DNA from: Endozoicomonas sp. 8E
Lineage (GTDB): Bacteria > Pseudomonadota > Gammaproteobacteria > Pseudomonadales > Endozoicomonadaceae
Assembly (NCBI RefSeq): GCF_032883915.1
Contig: NZ_CP120717.1
Location: forward strand, 3,045,697-3,109,696
Direction: 5' to 3'
Length of the DNA stretch: 64,000 bases
Below the pieces are notes generated by a model. That model was not told the DNA's origin. It did no database searches and worked only from the letters and a program-made list of their open reading frames with translations. Below are positions 7,762 through 17,259 of the stretch, one piece after another. The stretch's first letter is position 1; each line of letters begins with the position of its first letter. The position numbers were made by a program, and so were the translations under genes.

Positions 7762-9432
7762 TCACAAAAGAGTCACTGTGCCGGTCACTGACCAGAGAGA
7801 AAGACACTGACCTACCAGTCGCTCATGGCGTTTTTTAATGCTATCTTCGGTCCAGTCGTCCAGATCACATATCTCTTTCGTTAAATCAAACGACACTTTC
7901 TTGTTATGGCGGGCATAGCTTTCCAGCTTTTTGGGAAAACTATGGTGCTGGGCGCTACTGTTTTTGGCACCGCCAAGTAGCGTTAGATTTCCGAGTTTTT
8001 GTACCCACTGTGCATGGCAGTCATCAGAAAACCTTTCCTGCCAGTAGTTATCCTTGCGGCTCTGGGGAAGGATATGCTCAATGGAGAGACGGTGGTAACT
8101 TTTCTCGACACTGTCATCCTGCATTTCCTCTTCCAACCTCAATAGAACAGCCCTAACCATCTGTATTTTGTTGGGTGAGGGTTCGTAAAGATCACCCTGA
8201 ATATGATGAGCAAAGTCCGCATTGTCAGCGTGGACATTAATGCCCTCAATAATTGAATTAAGATCATGCCCCTGGTTAATCCGAGTCAGCACTTCGAAGT
8301 ACATCATCTCCCGCTTGCTTTTAATCAGTTTACGAATCCAGCTTTGGTAGAGCACTTTTTCAAAGGCCATTAAGAAGGTATCAATATCTTGTGGTGTAAA
8401 GCACTTATCGGTTGAGGCCCGGTTAAGAAATGCCAGTACCGCAGGAAACCATTCATCTGGTAGCAGGTTCAGGAAGCGGATACGTTTGCGGGTCAAGCCC
8501 TCAAAATCCGAATCCCGCAGTGCCTGATAATTCTTGGCTGAGGCCAGCAGATCACTAATCAGAGGAAGCACTTCACCATTATATTCATCCTGCAGGCGTT
8601 TAGTGTATGCAGCAAGAGGCTTGGGCGTAACGCGGTCTTTGTCCTTTTTATTGGCTATAGTATTGAAGTTCAGGAACCGATCAATATTTTCAATCCCGAT
8701 AATATCTTCCAGCTGTGACCACTTTTGCTCAACGGTTGAGGAAGGTATTCGATTTACCTCTGCCTGTTCGAACAGTTTATTCTTGATCAGATCGCCGTCG
8801 GTAAGTGGGGTTCCCCGGTTATTCAATACATTGAAGAGCCGGTAAGAAGAAGCAAAATCCTCGGTACGAACAAAAACAATAAACACATTACGCAACAGAT
8901 AGCGGGTAAGCCTGATCAGCGTCGCTTCATCATAGTCGGCCAGATATTCACCAATCCCCCTGAAATTGTTGATGAAAAGGCTCTCGGTATGGGTAGGTTT
9001 GTCGGGAAGGTTGGTATCCTTGCCCATGACGACATGATTGGTAAACAGCTCGAACTCTTTCAGCCGTATCTGCAAGCGAGGTTCTTCCGGTATATCCGAA
9101 TATGGGTCTTCATGGAGAATGCGCTCCTGGAGGTCGGCTTTTACTTTAACATTGCTGATGAGCTGACACAGTTTTGCGCAAATCAGTGTCAGCGTGGTCA
9201 GGCGTTGCTGGCCATCCACCACTTCAAACCGGTAGTCGTTTTTCTGATCCTGAATACAAATCAGGCTACCGATAAAATATTCACTCTCGCCTTGCTCCAT
9301 GCTGGTGAAAATATCCTCCACAAGCTGCTTGGCATTATCTTCGCTCCAGGAGTAGGGTCTCTGGTAAGGTGGAATGACAAAAGTTTTGGTTTGGACGAGT
9401 ACGTCCTCAATTTTCAGTTCTTCGGCTTTCAT
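7762..9432 (-). CDS. DUF262/DUF1524 protein, GmrSD-type restriction family
   Basis: 556 residues from ATG 9432 (MKAEELKIEDV), chosen because GAGG lies 10 bases upstream; a TTG further up at 9480 is less likely. The N-terminal DUF262 shows FVIPPYQRPYSW and VVDGQQRLTTL, the ParB-like NTP-binding motifs of GmrS. The C-terminal DUF1524 shows SIEHILPQS and NLTLLGG, the His-Asn-His-type nuclease motifs of GmrD. This single-chain form is known as a modification-dependent type IV restriction family; attack on glucosylated or otherwise modified phage DNA is known for GmrSD, and inferred here. It lies directly downstream of the restriction-modification gene on the same strand. Confidence 0.85.
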   Translation of the reverse strand: MKAEELKIEDVLVQTKTFVIPPYQRPYSWSEDNAKQLVEDIFTSMEQGESEYFIGSLICIQDQKNDYRFEVVDGQQRLTTLTLICAKLCQLISNVKVKADLQERILHEDPYSDIPEEPRLQIRLKEFELFTNHVVMGKDTNLPDKPTHTESLFINNFRGIGEYLADYDEATLIRLTRYLLRNVFIVFVRTEDFASSYRLFNVLNNRGTPLTDGDLIKNKLFEQAEVNRIPSSTVEQKWSQLEDIIGIENIDRFLNFNTIANKKDKDRVTPKPLAAYTKRLQDEYNGEVLPLISDLLASAKNYQALRDSDFEGLTRKRIRFLNLLPDEWFPAVLAFLNRASTDKCFTPQDIDTFLMAFEKVLYQSWIRKLIKSKREMMYFEVLTRINQGHDLNSIIEGINVHADNADFAHHIQGDLYEPSPNKIQMVRAVLLRLEEEMQDDSVEKSYHRLSIEHILPQSRKDNYWQERFSDDCHAQWVQKLGNLTLLGGAKNSSAQHHSFPKKLESYARHNKKVSFDLTKEICDLDDWTEDSIKKRHERLVGQCLSLWSVTGTVTLL

Positions 9433-9533
9433 AAAGGTTCTGCCCTCTAATGAATGGGGCTTGGATGAATCATTGTGCAAAAGTGAGGTTAGTGTCTAAC
9501 CTCACAGGTTCTTATACCTTATCAAGGCAGTAG

Positions 9534-9973
9534 TTAAAGGTACTTTTTCATAACCGCCTCTTTTTTGGCTGGTGTTGCGGCGATGATGGCCTGGGCTTCG
9601 GCGATTTTAGTCTCCAGTGCTTTGACTTTGGTAACGAATGTCTCTTGCTCGGCTAGAGAAGGTACGGGTACCTTGATGTTTTTCATCACTGTCGCATTGA
9701 TATTGGACTGATTAATCGACTTGGAAGCTTTGCCCCGGGCTTCTGTCAGAAAAGCCTGAGAGTTCATCATCTTGACCAGAAATTCCGGGAGAATCTGGTT
9801 TTTATCTGGCGTAACTCGCACGAGGTAAGAGGCAAAACAGTAATCGCCGTCTAAATCAAACAGGCCGGTTTTGCCCACATGCTCAATACTGTTGGTGCGG
9901 TTAAACAGCAAATCGCCCTTGTTCAGCTGGTATTTGACGAACTCATCTTGACTGATATCGGCGCACTTCATGC
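9534..9973 (-). pseudogene. C-terminal piece of restriction-modification-specificity protein (second target-recognition domain)
   Basis: This is the separated 3' end of the gene whose 5' part lies at 12360-15716. The piece reads CADISQDEFVKYQLNKGD and LLFNRTNS, then GKTGLF, typical of the second target-recognition domain of HsdS-like proteins, followed by the long helix (KVKALETKIAEAQAII) and the end KKEAVMKKYL. The IS66 element inserted at 9974-12359 cut the gene. Joining the parts at the 8-bp duplication restores the frame ...GSMK|CADIS... and a protein of 1119 + 143 = 1262 residues. The frame begins inside the IS element, so it is not a free-standing gene. Confidence 0.88.
9966..9973. repeat. 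Target-site duplication of IS66, left copy
   Basis: CTTCATGC, identical to 12360-12367 on the other side of the element. Eight bases is the duplication length expected for IS66. Confidence 0.95.
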
Positions 9974-10009
9974 GTAAGCGCTTAGCCAACAACACCTACC
10001 CCGCAATGC

Positions 10010-11557
10010 TTAAGTGGGATATTTTAAAGATTCCGGCTTGATGTTCATCGGCAACAGCTGTTCCACGTCCGCGTCTTTCTCCAGGGCCGGTAGAATCGTC
10101 AACACATGCCGTAGCCACGCGTAAGGCTCGTGTCCGTTGATTTTGGCAGTTTCCACCAGTGTGTATAGAACCGCACTGCTGCGTGCACCAGCAATACTGT
10201 CTGAGAATAGCCAGCCTTTGCGCCCCATCACGAAGGGTTTGATCGCCCGTTCTGATGCGTTGTTGTCAATGTCCACAAGACCATTGTCCAGATAGCGCAC
10301 AAGGTACGTCCACTGGTTCTGCATGTAGCGGACCGCCTCACCCAGCTTGCTTTTGGGGGTGACATTCAGCGCCTGTCTTTCCAGCCAGACCTTGATTTTG
10401 TCCATCACCGGACCGGCGTCGTTTTGCCTCGCCAGGCGTCGCTCATCCGGTGTTTTGTCCCGCACTCTCTGTTCTATGGCGTAAAGTTTTTTGATCAGTG
10501 ATAACATCTGCCCAGGTCTGGACGTTGCCAGCTTCTTGTTTTTTGGCAGCACATCAAAGGCTTCCTTGAATTTCCTGCGGGCATGCGCCATACAACCTAC
10601 CAGAGTGATGCCCGGTTGCTGCTTCTCCAGCTTTTTATAAGCGCTGTAGCCATCGCATTGCAGAGTACCCTGATAGCCAGCCAAAAAGCTGATCGGATGT
10701 TCAGATCCACGCCCCTGCTGGTATTCGTAGATGACAATGGGCGTACTGTAAGCACCATTGCGATAGAGCCACATATACGATTTGCTGGCCGCCTCTCGCC
10801 CCGGTTCTTTCAGCACTTGTAGGGTTGTTTCATCCGCCATGATCGCCGGTTGTTTCAACAGCTGCAGTTTGAGCGCATCGTACAGCGGAGTTAGCAGCTG
10901 TGCCGTTCTTATCATCCAGTTGGCCAGTGTCGCACGACTGATGTCGACATTCAGGCGTTTTAGGATGGAGACCTGCCGGTACAGTGGCAGCGCATCGCCG
11001 TACTTGCTGACGGTCAACCAGGCCAGCAGGCCGGGGGTCGCAATGCTTTTAGGTATAGGAGAGGCTGGAACGGGAGCAATCTTCACGCCGATCTCACAGC
11101 TGCGGCAGCCGTACTTCGGACGAACATGTTCAATAACCCTGGCTTGTGCCGGAACAATATCCAGCTTTTCGCTGGTTTCTTTGCCGATAACATGGAGTTT
11201 GCTACCACAACAGTCACACTGTTTGTCTTCTTCGGGAATGTCGTGGACGATTTGTTCTCTCGGGAGGTCTTTCGATAGCGGTCGACGAACAGGTTTCTTA
11301 CGCTCATAGCTGATCTGCTCAACCTCTGGCGTATCATCCTGTTGATCTTCGGCTTCAGCGACAACTTCTTCCACCTCGTTGAATAGCGCCTGCTGGCCTT
11401 CGAAACGTTCACTGGAAGGCCCATAGTTTTTGTGGCGATGCAGGCGAAACTGTTCTTCAAGCCACTGCACCTTCAATTGAAGGTCATGCTTTTGGCGCTC
11501 CAGCTTTGCTATCGTTTTTTTCAGCTGTTTGTTTTCTTGTGCGGCGGATATTGTCAT
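10010..11557 (-). CDS. tnpC: IS66-family transposase TnpC
   Basis: 515 residues from ATG 11557 (MTISAAQENKQLKK). A longer frame reaches 11671 but overlaps tnpB. The N-terminal coiled coil (about 1-60) and the segment LRHKNYGPSSERF-like (HKNYGPSSERF) are typical of IS66 transposases. A zinc-ribbon (CDCCGSKLHVIG...CRSCEIG) follows near 110-150. The DDE catalytic region includes IMADETTLQV, LQCDGYSAYK and DNNASERAIKPFVMGRKGW. This is the catalytic transposase; TnpA and TnpB are accessory. Complete and probably functional. Confidence 0.93.
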   Translation of the reverse strand: MTISAAQENKQLKKTIAKLERQKHDLQLKVQWLEEQFRLHRHKNYGPSSERFEGQQALFNEVEEVVAEAEDQQDDTPEVEQISYERKKPVRRPLSKDLPREQIVHDIPEEDKQCDCCGSKLHVIGKETSEKLDIVPAQARVIEHVRPKYGCRSCEIGVKIAPVPASPIPKSIATPGLLAWLTVSKYGDALPLYRQVSILKRLNVDISRATLANWMIRTAQLLTPLYDALKLQLLKQPAIMADETTLQVLKEPGREAASKSYMWLYRNGAYSTPIVIYEYQQGRGSEHPISFLAGYQGTLQCDGYSAYKKLEKQQPGITLVGCMAHARRKFKEAFDVLPKNKKLATSRPGQMLSLIKKLYAIEQRVRDKTPDERRLARQNDAGPVMDKIKVWLERQALNVTPKSKLGEAVRYMQNQWTYLVRYLDNGLVDIDNNASERAIKPFVMGRKGWLFSDSIAGARSSAVLYTLVETAKINGHEPYAWLRHVLTILPALEKDADVEQLLPMNIKPESLKYPT

Positions 11558-11609
11558 GACGACAATTGTACATCCCCGGACAACAGTCTTCTGCTGCGAT
11601 TCGGTATCA

Positions 11610-11966
11610 TCAGGTGACAGTCTGATACTGCAATGCTCGGTGGGCCTGCTTTTGTTCCAGCTGGAGTCCATCCAGCAGCCAGTTGAGCTGCTGGCGTGTC
11701 AGATTCACACTCTCATTGTTGCTTACCTTTGGCCATTGAAAGCGACCTTTCTCAAGTCGCTTGTAATAAAGCCAAAAGCCGGAGCCATCCCAGTGCAGAA
11801 TCTTTATCTTGTCCCGCTGGCGGTTGCAGAACACAAACAGGCTGCCGGACAGGGGATTGAGTGCCAGGCATTCACTGACAATCACCGCCAGGCCATCGAT
11901 GGATTTGCGCATGTCTGTCACACCCGTGGCCAGATACACAGGGTGATTGATATTAGCAGTCATCAT
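11610..11966 (-). CDS. tnpB: IS66 accessory protein TnpB
   Basis: 118 residues. The segments YLATGVTDMRKSIDGLAVIV, LFVFCNRQRDKIKILHWDG and FWLYYKRLEKGRFQWP are the conserved blocks of IS66 Orf2/TnpB. Its function in transposition is needed but not understood in detail. The stop codon of tnpA overlaps its start region (shared base at 11966), implying translational coupling. Confidence 0.93.
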   Translation of the reverse strand: MMTANINHPVYLATGVTDMRKSIDGLAVIVSECLALNPLSGSLFVFCNRQRDKIKILHWDGSGFWLYYKRLEKGRFQWPKVSNNESVNLTRQQLNWLLDGLQLEQKQAHRALQYQTVT

Positions 11967-12280
11967 CAGCCGATTACCTGGAGTAAACGTTGCAGACAGG
12001 CGACATCGAAATCTGAAGCCAGAGCCACAGTAAAGCCTCGGGGCGTTACAAGAGAGATGCCGGATTCCGGTGTTTGAACCTGATTGGTGTCATTATTATC
12101 TACTTTTACAGGAACCAGTGTTTGCTGCGGTTTCGGGGCAGATTGAAGGCGACGTTTATGGTAGCCGAATGTTTTGATTGGCAGCCCGTTGCGGCGGACA
12201 TATTCAGCCTGGGACAGGCCACTGTTCTGCCAGGCTTCGATGTGGTCTTTCCAGTATTGCTGCTTTTGTTCTCTGGTCAT
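11966..12280 (-). CDS. tnpA: IS66 accessory protein TnpA (helix-turn-helix)
   Basis: 104 residues from ATG 12280 (MTREQKQQYWKDHIEAW), supported by GGAGG at about 7 bases upstream; the ORF extends to 12292 without need. The first half has the small helix-turn-helix QNSGLSQAEYVRRNGLPIKTF of IS66/IS3-type DNA-binding proteins. The C-terminal half is variable. First gene of the element. Confidence 0.9.
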   Translation of the reverse strand: MTREQKQQYWKDHIEAWQNSGLSQAEYVRRNGLPIKTFGYHKRRLQSAPKPQQTLVPVKVDNNDTNQVQTPESGISLVTPRGFTVALASDFDVACLQRLLQVIG

Positions 12281-12359
12281 AGGAACCTCCAAGGTCAGGG
12301 AGGTTAAAGTATTCAGGAGGTTGTGCAGGGTTTGAAGGTGTTGTTGGCTAAACGCTTAC

Positions 12360-12367
12360 CTTCATGC
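12360..12367. repeat. Target-site duplication of IS66, right copy
   Basis: CTTCATGC, identical to 9966-9973. In the gene strand this is GCATGAAG, inside the codons for Ser-Met-Lys. Confidence 0.95.
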
Positions 12368-15300
12368 TGCCATTGTCAACCATACGACCCAGGATGACTT
12401 CATTCATTCGGAAAATCTTGTAGCCGATGCCTGCCTCGTTCATCTTTTTGTTGAGGCCGTACTGTGGAGGAGTTTTGAGTAGTTTGCCAATTTCTTCGCG
12501 AGCAAACTCTAGCGCGTAGAAATGTTGAGTGAGTTTATCTATCTGGTCAGAGTGCTGTTTTATGAATGTTTCAGCATCTTTTGTGTTGCTGTCAATCAGC
12601 CGCCATTCTGCTACCACCCTGCTACGTGTCACTGGGTCAGACTGAGGGATAAGCATGGGAGCAATATCCTTTGGGTAGACGTGAGGTTGTGCAGCACCTT
12701 TCGCATGGCTTTGAATCTCACTCTGCCTGCATTTCATAATGTTGAATAAGTACTCTGTATGCTCATCGGTCGAACCGCGAACAGTAGAGCAGTCAGAAGC
12801 AAAAATTTCTTCATCCCAAAAGTTTACATAACCAGCATTTGCGCCAGATGCACTGACAGTGATGGTGTTTTTTGCACGATTGGCCTGATTATGGGTGTAG
12901 GCATAACTGATCCCGCCAGCAATGACTTTATATTCACCAGGGGTTGATTTTTTTTCTGTGATTGATGTTCCTTTCTGAATCTCTGCCACGCTGCTGAGCG
13001 GTACAAGAGGCCATCTGGAAGTAATAACAACTTTTTCTGTAAGTGATATCAAAAATTGCTTTTCGAAGGTAGCACGAGAAAAATCCAGCATCTCCACCAG
13101 TCGAGAAGGCTTTGCAACACTACTTAGGTTCTCAGGAATATCACTTAACGCATCCGCAAAATTGGCACCAATGTAATGGCTCAATTTCTCCGGATTGCTG
13201 CGATTAAACTGCATTGGATGGTCATGATCCGGACCATCGTACAGCGCCGTGATGTGCTTGCCGTTGGCATCTTCAATCAGTTTTATGCCTTCATCCCCTT
13301 TGGCACTGGACCAGTCATAACCGAGAAATTGTTTGATCTCTTTGGTGGCAGAAGGGCTGCGGATAATCAGCACCGGGTTGGCCTGGTCTGAGGCAAGGCA
13401 AAAAAAGTACAACTTATCCTGCTCAATTTCTCGAACATACTTTAGATAGTGTTTGGCAATCTCTGTCTGTTGGTCGTTCTTGCTCAGAACTTTGAACGTT
13501 TTCTTTTTCTTCAGGTTCTTCAGCTCAGTGCTTTTTTCAAACGCGTCGTGGTAAGGCTGAAAATGTTGATGTTGCTTCCAGGCTCCAGATGCTTCACCCC
13601 GGAGCAGGCTAAAATAATCGCCTTTCGGTACATTGATATGCGTGGTGTACATACCAATCAGGTAGCCATCCCGGTAGGCTTCTGCTCTATGAGTTGATGC
13701 AGCAGACCCTTTAAACCACTCGGCGACACGCTCTTTAAAGTGCTCAGCGGTATCGGGCTGTGTCAGTTTACGGCGCAGGAACAGGGTGACCGTGTTGGTG
13801 CCTGTCTTTCCAAAGGTACCGCTGCCGAACTCAGCAATGGCAATGATATCGAAATACTGCAACAGGATTTCACGGGCACGGATATAGCTTGAACCACCGT
13901 TGGAGAGGATGGAAGAGGGCAGGATGATGGCAGCAACCCCTTCACTTTTTAATAGCTGTTTGGCCCGTTCAATAAAGAAGGTTTCAATACTTCCAGCCGT
14001 TTCGGGGTCGTTGATGGTATCGCTCAGAGAGTAGGCTGTGCGTTCATTCTCCTGCAGCGTTTCCAGAAATCCTTTGACGCTGTAGGGAGGGTTTGCCACC
14101 AGCAAATCAAAATGGTCATCTTTAATATCCGGATAAGCACTGTGGCTATTGATCAGACCATCACCGTAACAGATCTTGATACCTTGCTGGCCGTACATAA
14201 AGGTTGAGACTTTGGCCACTTTGGAGAGCCGGTACTCCTTTTCAATACCGACCATGGATTTATGGTACTCAGGCAGTTTGGCTTCAGGTTTATGCTGCTC
14301 CAACAAGGGCTGTAGTTGTAAAGCCAGCTCGGTCAGGAAGTGACCGGCACCACAGGCGTAATCAATGGCCATAGGTGGAGCTGCCATGTCTTGCACCATC
14401 TTTTCCAATGGTAAACTCATCAGGATAAAACGACAAATGGGCATTGGCGTGAAAAACTGCCCTTCACTCTGTTTGACTCCCTGATCCAGAAAACCCTCGA
14501 ACATATCGCCCAGAAACTGGTTGTGACCTTTGGTTTCTGTCAGGCGAATGTCCTGCCACATTTGCAGAATTTTCAGTAGTACCTCTGCGTTCTGGTAGAA
14601 CAGTCGCTCGTTATGTACATCAATAAAGGAAAAATCATTATTGGTAAAAAACTTTTGTTGAATAAACAGGTTCCATACGGCCCGTTGGGTTGCGTCCGGA
14701 TTTTGCTTGATAAAGCGCAGGGCGTTATTCACATCAAGCTGATTGATGTAGGTGATATCTTCGCCAAGGAATTTATCCATACCGGACTGATAGAGCTGCT
14801 GAAGACGATCCATCAGGTCAAAGTGCGTATCATAAGCGACACCTTTCCAGTAAAACTTGAGATCGTTCGGGTTTTCTATTTCGTCCACCAGCTTGCAGAG
14901 AAACAGGTTAACCAGCTTATCAAAGGCGTTTTCTCGACCGGACACATTGTGTTGGCGAAGAATGGTGGCAAACTCGTGATACTTTTTCTGTTGGTTTGTA
15001 GCTGTGATAGCGTGCAAATCAGAAAGTGCGTATTTGTCTTTGCCGATATGGTAGGCCTGTATGCTGTCTTCAAAGATACCCTGGGTGGTGTAGTCCAGCT
15101 GATAGGTATCACGCCACACCGCAAAGCGCTCCTTTACGTCTTTTGCTTTACTGAATGATGGAAGACTCAGGTTATCGGCTAAGTACTGCTCATTATCCCG
15201 ATGGGCAATAATATGGCTCTTATATTGCAGCTTCTTTTCAAAAGAGGAGGCGTAAAGACAGAGGAACTGTGTTTCACTTATTTGCTGAGCGTAGCTGAAT

Positions 15301-15716
15301 AGCTGGTCGCCATCCTGCTGGGTTTTACTCCAGGCTTTCTTAAACTCCGGACCAAAGGTTTTACACTCAATAATCAGCAAGGGTTTGACAAAGTTGTCTT
15401 TTATCAGAATATCAGCCCGGCCACCACTAGCCCCCCGTCCTACTTTCCATTTTGGTTCCAGCTCAATATGTTCTGGCTTGTAGCCTTTCTCCAGTAGACG
15501 GTGGACGCACTCAAAAACAACAAAATTCTCGGGCTGGGAAAAGTTGCAAGTCTGCCGCTCGTTTATCACCAAGCCATCGGGCTCGGGGTAGAGCAGCTCC
15601 TCTTTGTCTATGTCCGCAGCTAATGTACTTGACCCGATGGTCTTGCTGTAAGTGGAATGCTTTTTTTCAAAGCCAAGGGACTCAAGCAGAGCGGGGAAAT
15701 TGTCGCGGGTGATCAT
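12360..15716 (-). pseudogene. Single-chain restriction-modification-specificity protein (AloI/type IIB-like), N-terminal 1119 residues, cut by IS66
   Basis: The frame now reads on four codons into the IS and stops at 12348. Domains in order: a PD-(D/E)xK nuclease at about 95-120 with RADILI and LIIECK (D102, E117, K119); an N6-adenine methylase with the AdoMet motif YACGAGHF near 451 and the catalytic NPPY near 540; then the first HsdS-like target-recognition domain from about residue 905 (WPLVPLSSVAEIQKG) and a helical spacer. The second recognition domain is at 9534-9965. The rebuilt length, 1262 residues, fits single-chain type IIB/IIG enzymes such as AloI. With half of target recognition lost, DNA binding and thus both cutting and methylation are probably impaired. 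Confidence 0.9.
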
Positions 15717-16110
15717 TCCGTTCCTTCATGCGATATCAGGCTGATGGTACACAGGGGAGGTTAGCTTACTGTACAACTTTCGGCTTTGTATAGGCTTGAA
15801 TAGTGATCTTGCTCAGAGCGTCAGCTGTTGTCTTGGGTATAATATCAGAATTTTCAGTGTATTTAGAGTTAATCATTGCGGATCTGAATTTCAGGCAGTT
15901 CTTCTCAGATTTGTAGCATTATCAGCCGTTTTTGAGGCACTTGGGCGTATTAAAAAATAAATAGGAAACCCTTATATTTGACACGGTAGCTTGGGAGACT
16001 GGTTGTAAGCCCAATAGATTACTGAATTTAAACGTGAATGTATTTGTTATGTTTGCGGATGAGAGTAGATTGGCGGTAATAGCCCCTGAGATGACAGGGG
16101 CCTTGAGCTG
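15717..16110. other. 394-bp AT-rich gap upstream of the restriction-modification gene
   Basis: No gene is seen. It must hold the promoter of the minus-strand restriction-modification gene and the end of the CoiA-like gene. A TATAAT hexamer is present near 15839 on the plus strand but no plus-strand gene follows. Confidence 0.4.
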
Positions 16111-17133
16111 TCAGAGGACTTTTATGTCCAGGACTACGGGTACAAATTTCCTACCCTGAAGTTTACTACCCATAGTCAAGCTGACCTCAGTGGGGTATTC
16201 GAGGCTTTCCAACTTTCTGATACAGCTTTCATCCAGATCGAACTCTTCCATCTCGTAACCCCCTGATCCTGTAACGGTGAAATTACGGGTATTAGTCGAA
16301 ACCACCTGTCGTACAGTATAAAGCTTGGAAAGTTCAAAGTTCTTCTGATATCTGGGTGAATAGCCGTGGCCTGTCTTATAGCCGAGCAAGATAAAGTGAT
16401 CTGGATGGCTCGGGGTTAAGGGGGCATCATTCTGGCGTTCATGTTCTTCCATTGCCTGATTTGCCTGCATCATCATAAGATCGGCTTTTTGTTGCAGCTT
16501 TTTTTGGAGCTGCAGGTGGACAGGGTTGTGAATCCATTTCCTGGGCGCTTCTGAGATTACAGCTATTGCAATGGCCTCTGGAGATGCGTCCCTGTCCAGA
16601 CCAGAGAGGTCGATTTCCATCATGCAGGTATTGGCTTCCTGCACTTTTTGTTTTTTGATGTTATCTACCTCATGGGTGACCCGGATTTCTATATCCAGAT
16701 CCTGTTGTTCATAAGGATAGCCGGTTGCATCAGACCGGTAACCGGGTTTCAGTACCTCGAGACCTACCTCTTCAAAATCGATCATTTCACTGGTGACCCG
16801 TTCTCTGGCTGTGTGAATTTTTCCCGCTTTATCCACTGAACTGGCAGAAATATGATCTTCAGGTATGCGAACTTTTTTATGTGATGCAATGACCTGTTTG
16901 GCAAAGCGGTGAAGGGTGGTTTCTATGCAGCTTTCGCTTTCCTGACCCTGGTGGTGAGCAAAATGATGCGTTCTGACTTCACCTTTTCTGGCAATCAGGG
17001 GAGTTTTGCAGCCTGGGCAAATGCAGTCACAATCCAGTCCGCTTTTAACTTCTGAAATGTGGAGAAGCTGGCCGTTTTGTTCTCCGAATTTTAACTCGGC
17101 CTGGAGCTTGTTCTGTGTGCTTTCGATATCCAT
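16111..17133 (-). CDS. CoiA-like protein with zinc ribbon and nuclease-type core
   Basis: 340 residues. The N-terminal segment CDCICPGCKTPLIARKGEVR followed by THHFAHH matches the zinc ribbon found at the start of CoiA-type competence proteins. It is followed by LHRFAKQVI and by DATGYPYEQQDLDIEIRVTH, a CoiA-type PD-(D/E)xK-like core (about 130-175). CoiA is needed for DNA uptake in Gram-positive bacteria, but relatives in Gram-negative mobile islands are more likely nucleases linked to defence or element maintenance. The C-terminal 120 residues do not suggest a family. Complete frame. Role here unknown. Confidence 0.65.
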   Translation of the reverse strand: MDIESTQNKLQAELKFGEQNGQLLHISEVKSGLDCDCICPGCKTPLIARKGEVRTHHFAHHQGQESESCIETTLHRFAKQVIASHKKVRIPEDHISASSVDKAGKIHTARERVTSEMIDFEEVGLEVLKPGYRSDATGYPYEQQDLDIEIRVTHEVDNIKKQKVQEANTCMMEIDLSGLDRDASPEAIAIAVISEAPRKWIHNPVHLQLQKKLQQKADLMMMQANQAMEEHERQNDAPLTPSHPDHFILLGYKTGHGYSPRYQKNFELSKLYTVRQVVSTNTRNFTVTGSGGYEMEEFDLDESCIRKLESLEYPTEVSLTMGSKLQGRKFVPVVLDIKVL

Positions 17134-17259
17134 GATCCAATCCTCTAATATCTATTCTGATCAGTGAGCCAGCGAGTGCTGGTGAGGTTAATACTGGTAT
17201 GGCATAGTCTTTCCAAACAGAGATAAACCCCGCTAAAAGGGGTTATAAGGGGTAAAGGA

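Larger units (their letters stand above)
9974..12359 (-). mobile_element. Complete IS66-family insertion sequence, 2386 bp
   Basis: The ends are 19-bp inverted repeats with one mismatch: 9974-9992 begins GTAAGCGCTTAGCC and 12341-12359 is its complement. An 8-bp direct duplication (CTTCATGC) flanks both ends. Three genes in the order tnpA, tnpB, tnpC run on the minus strand. It sits inside the second target-recognition domain of a restriction-modification gene. All frames are open, so the element may still be mobile, and its exact ends suggest a fairly recent insertion. Confidence 0.95.

Noticed and set aside
10583..11309. Plus-strand frames inside IS66
   Set aside because: Antisense shadows of tnpC.
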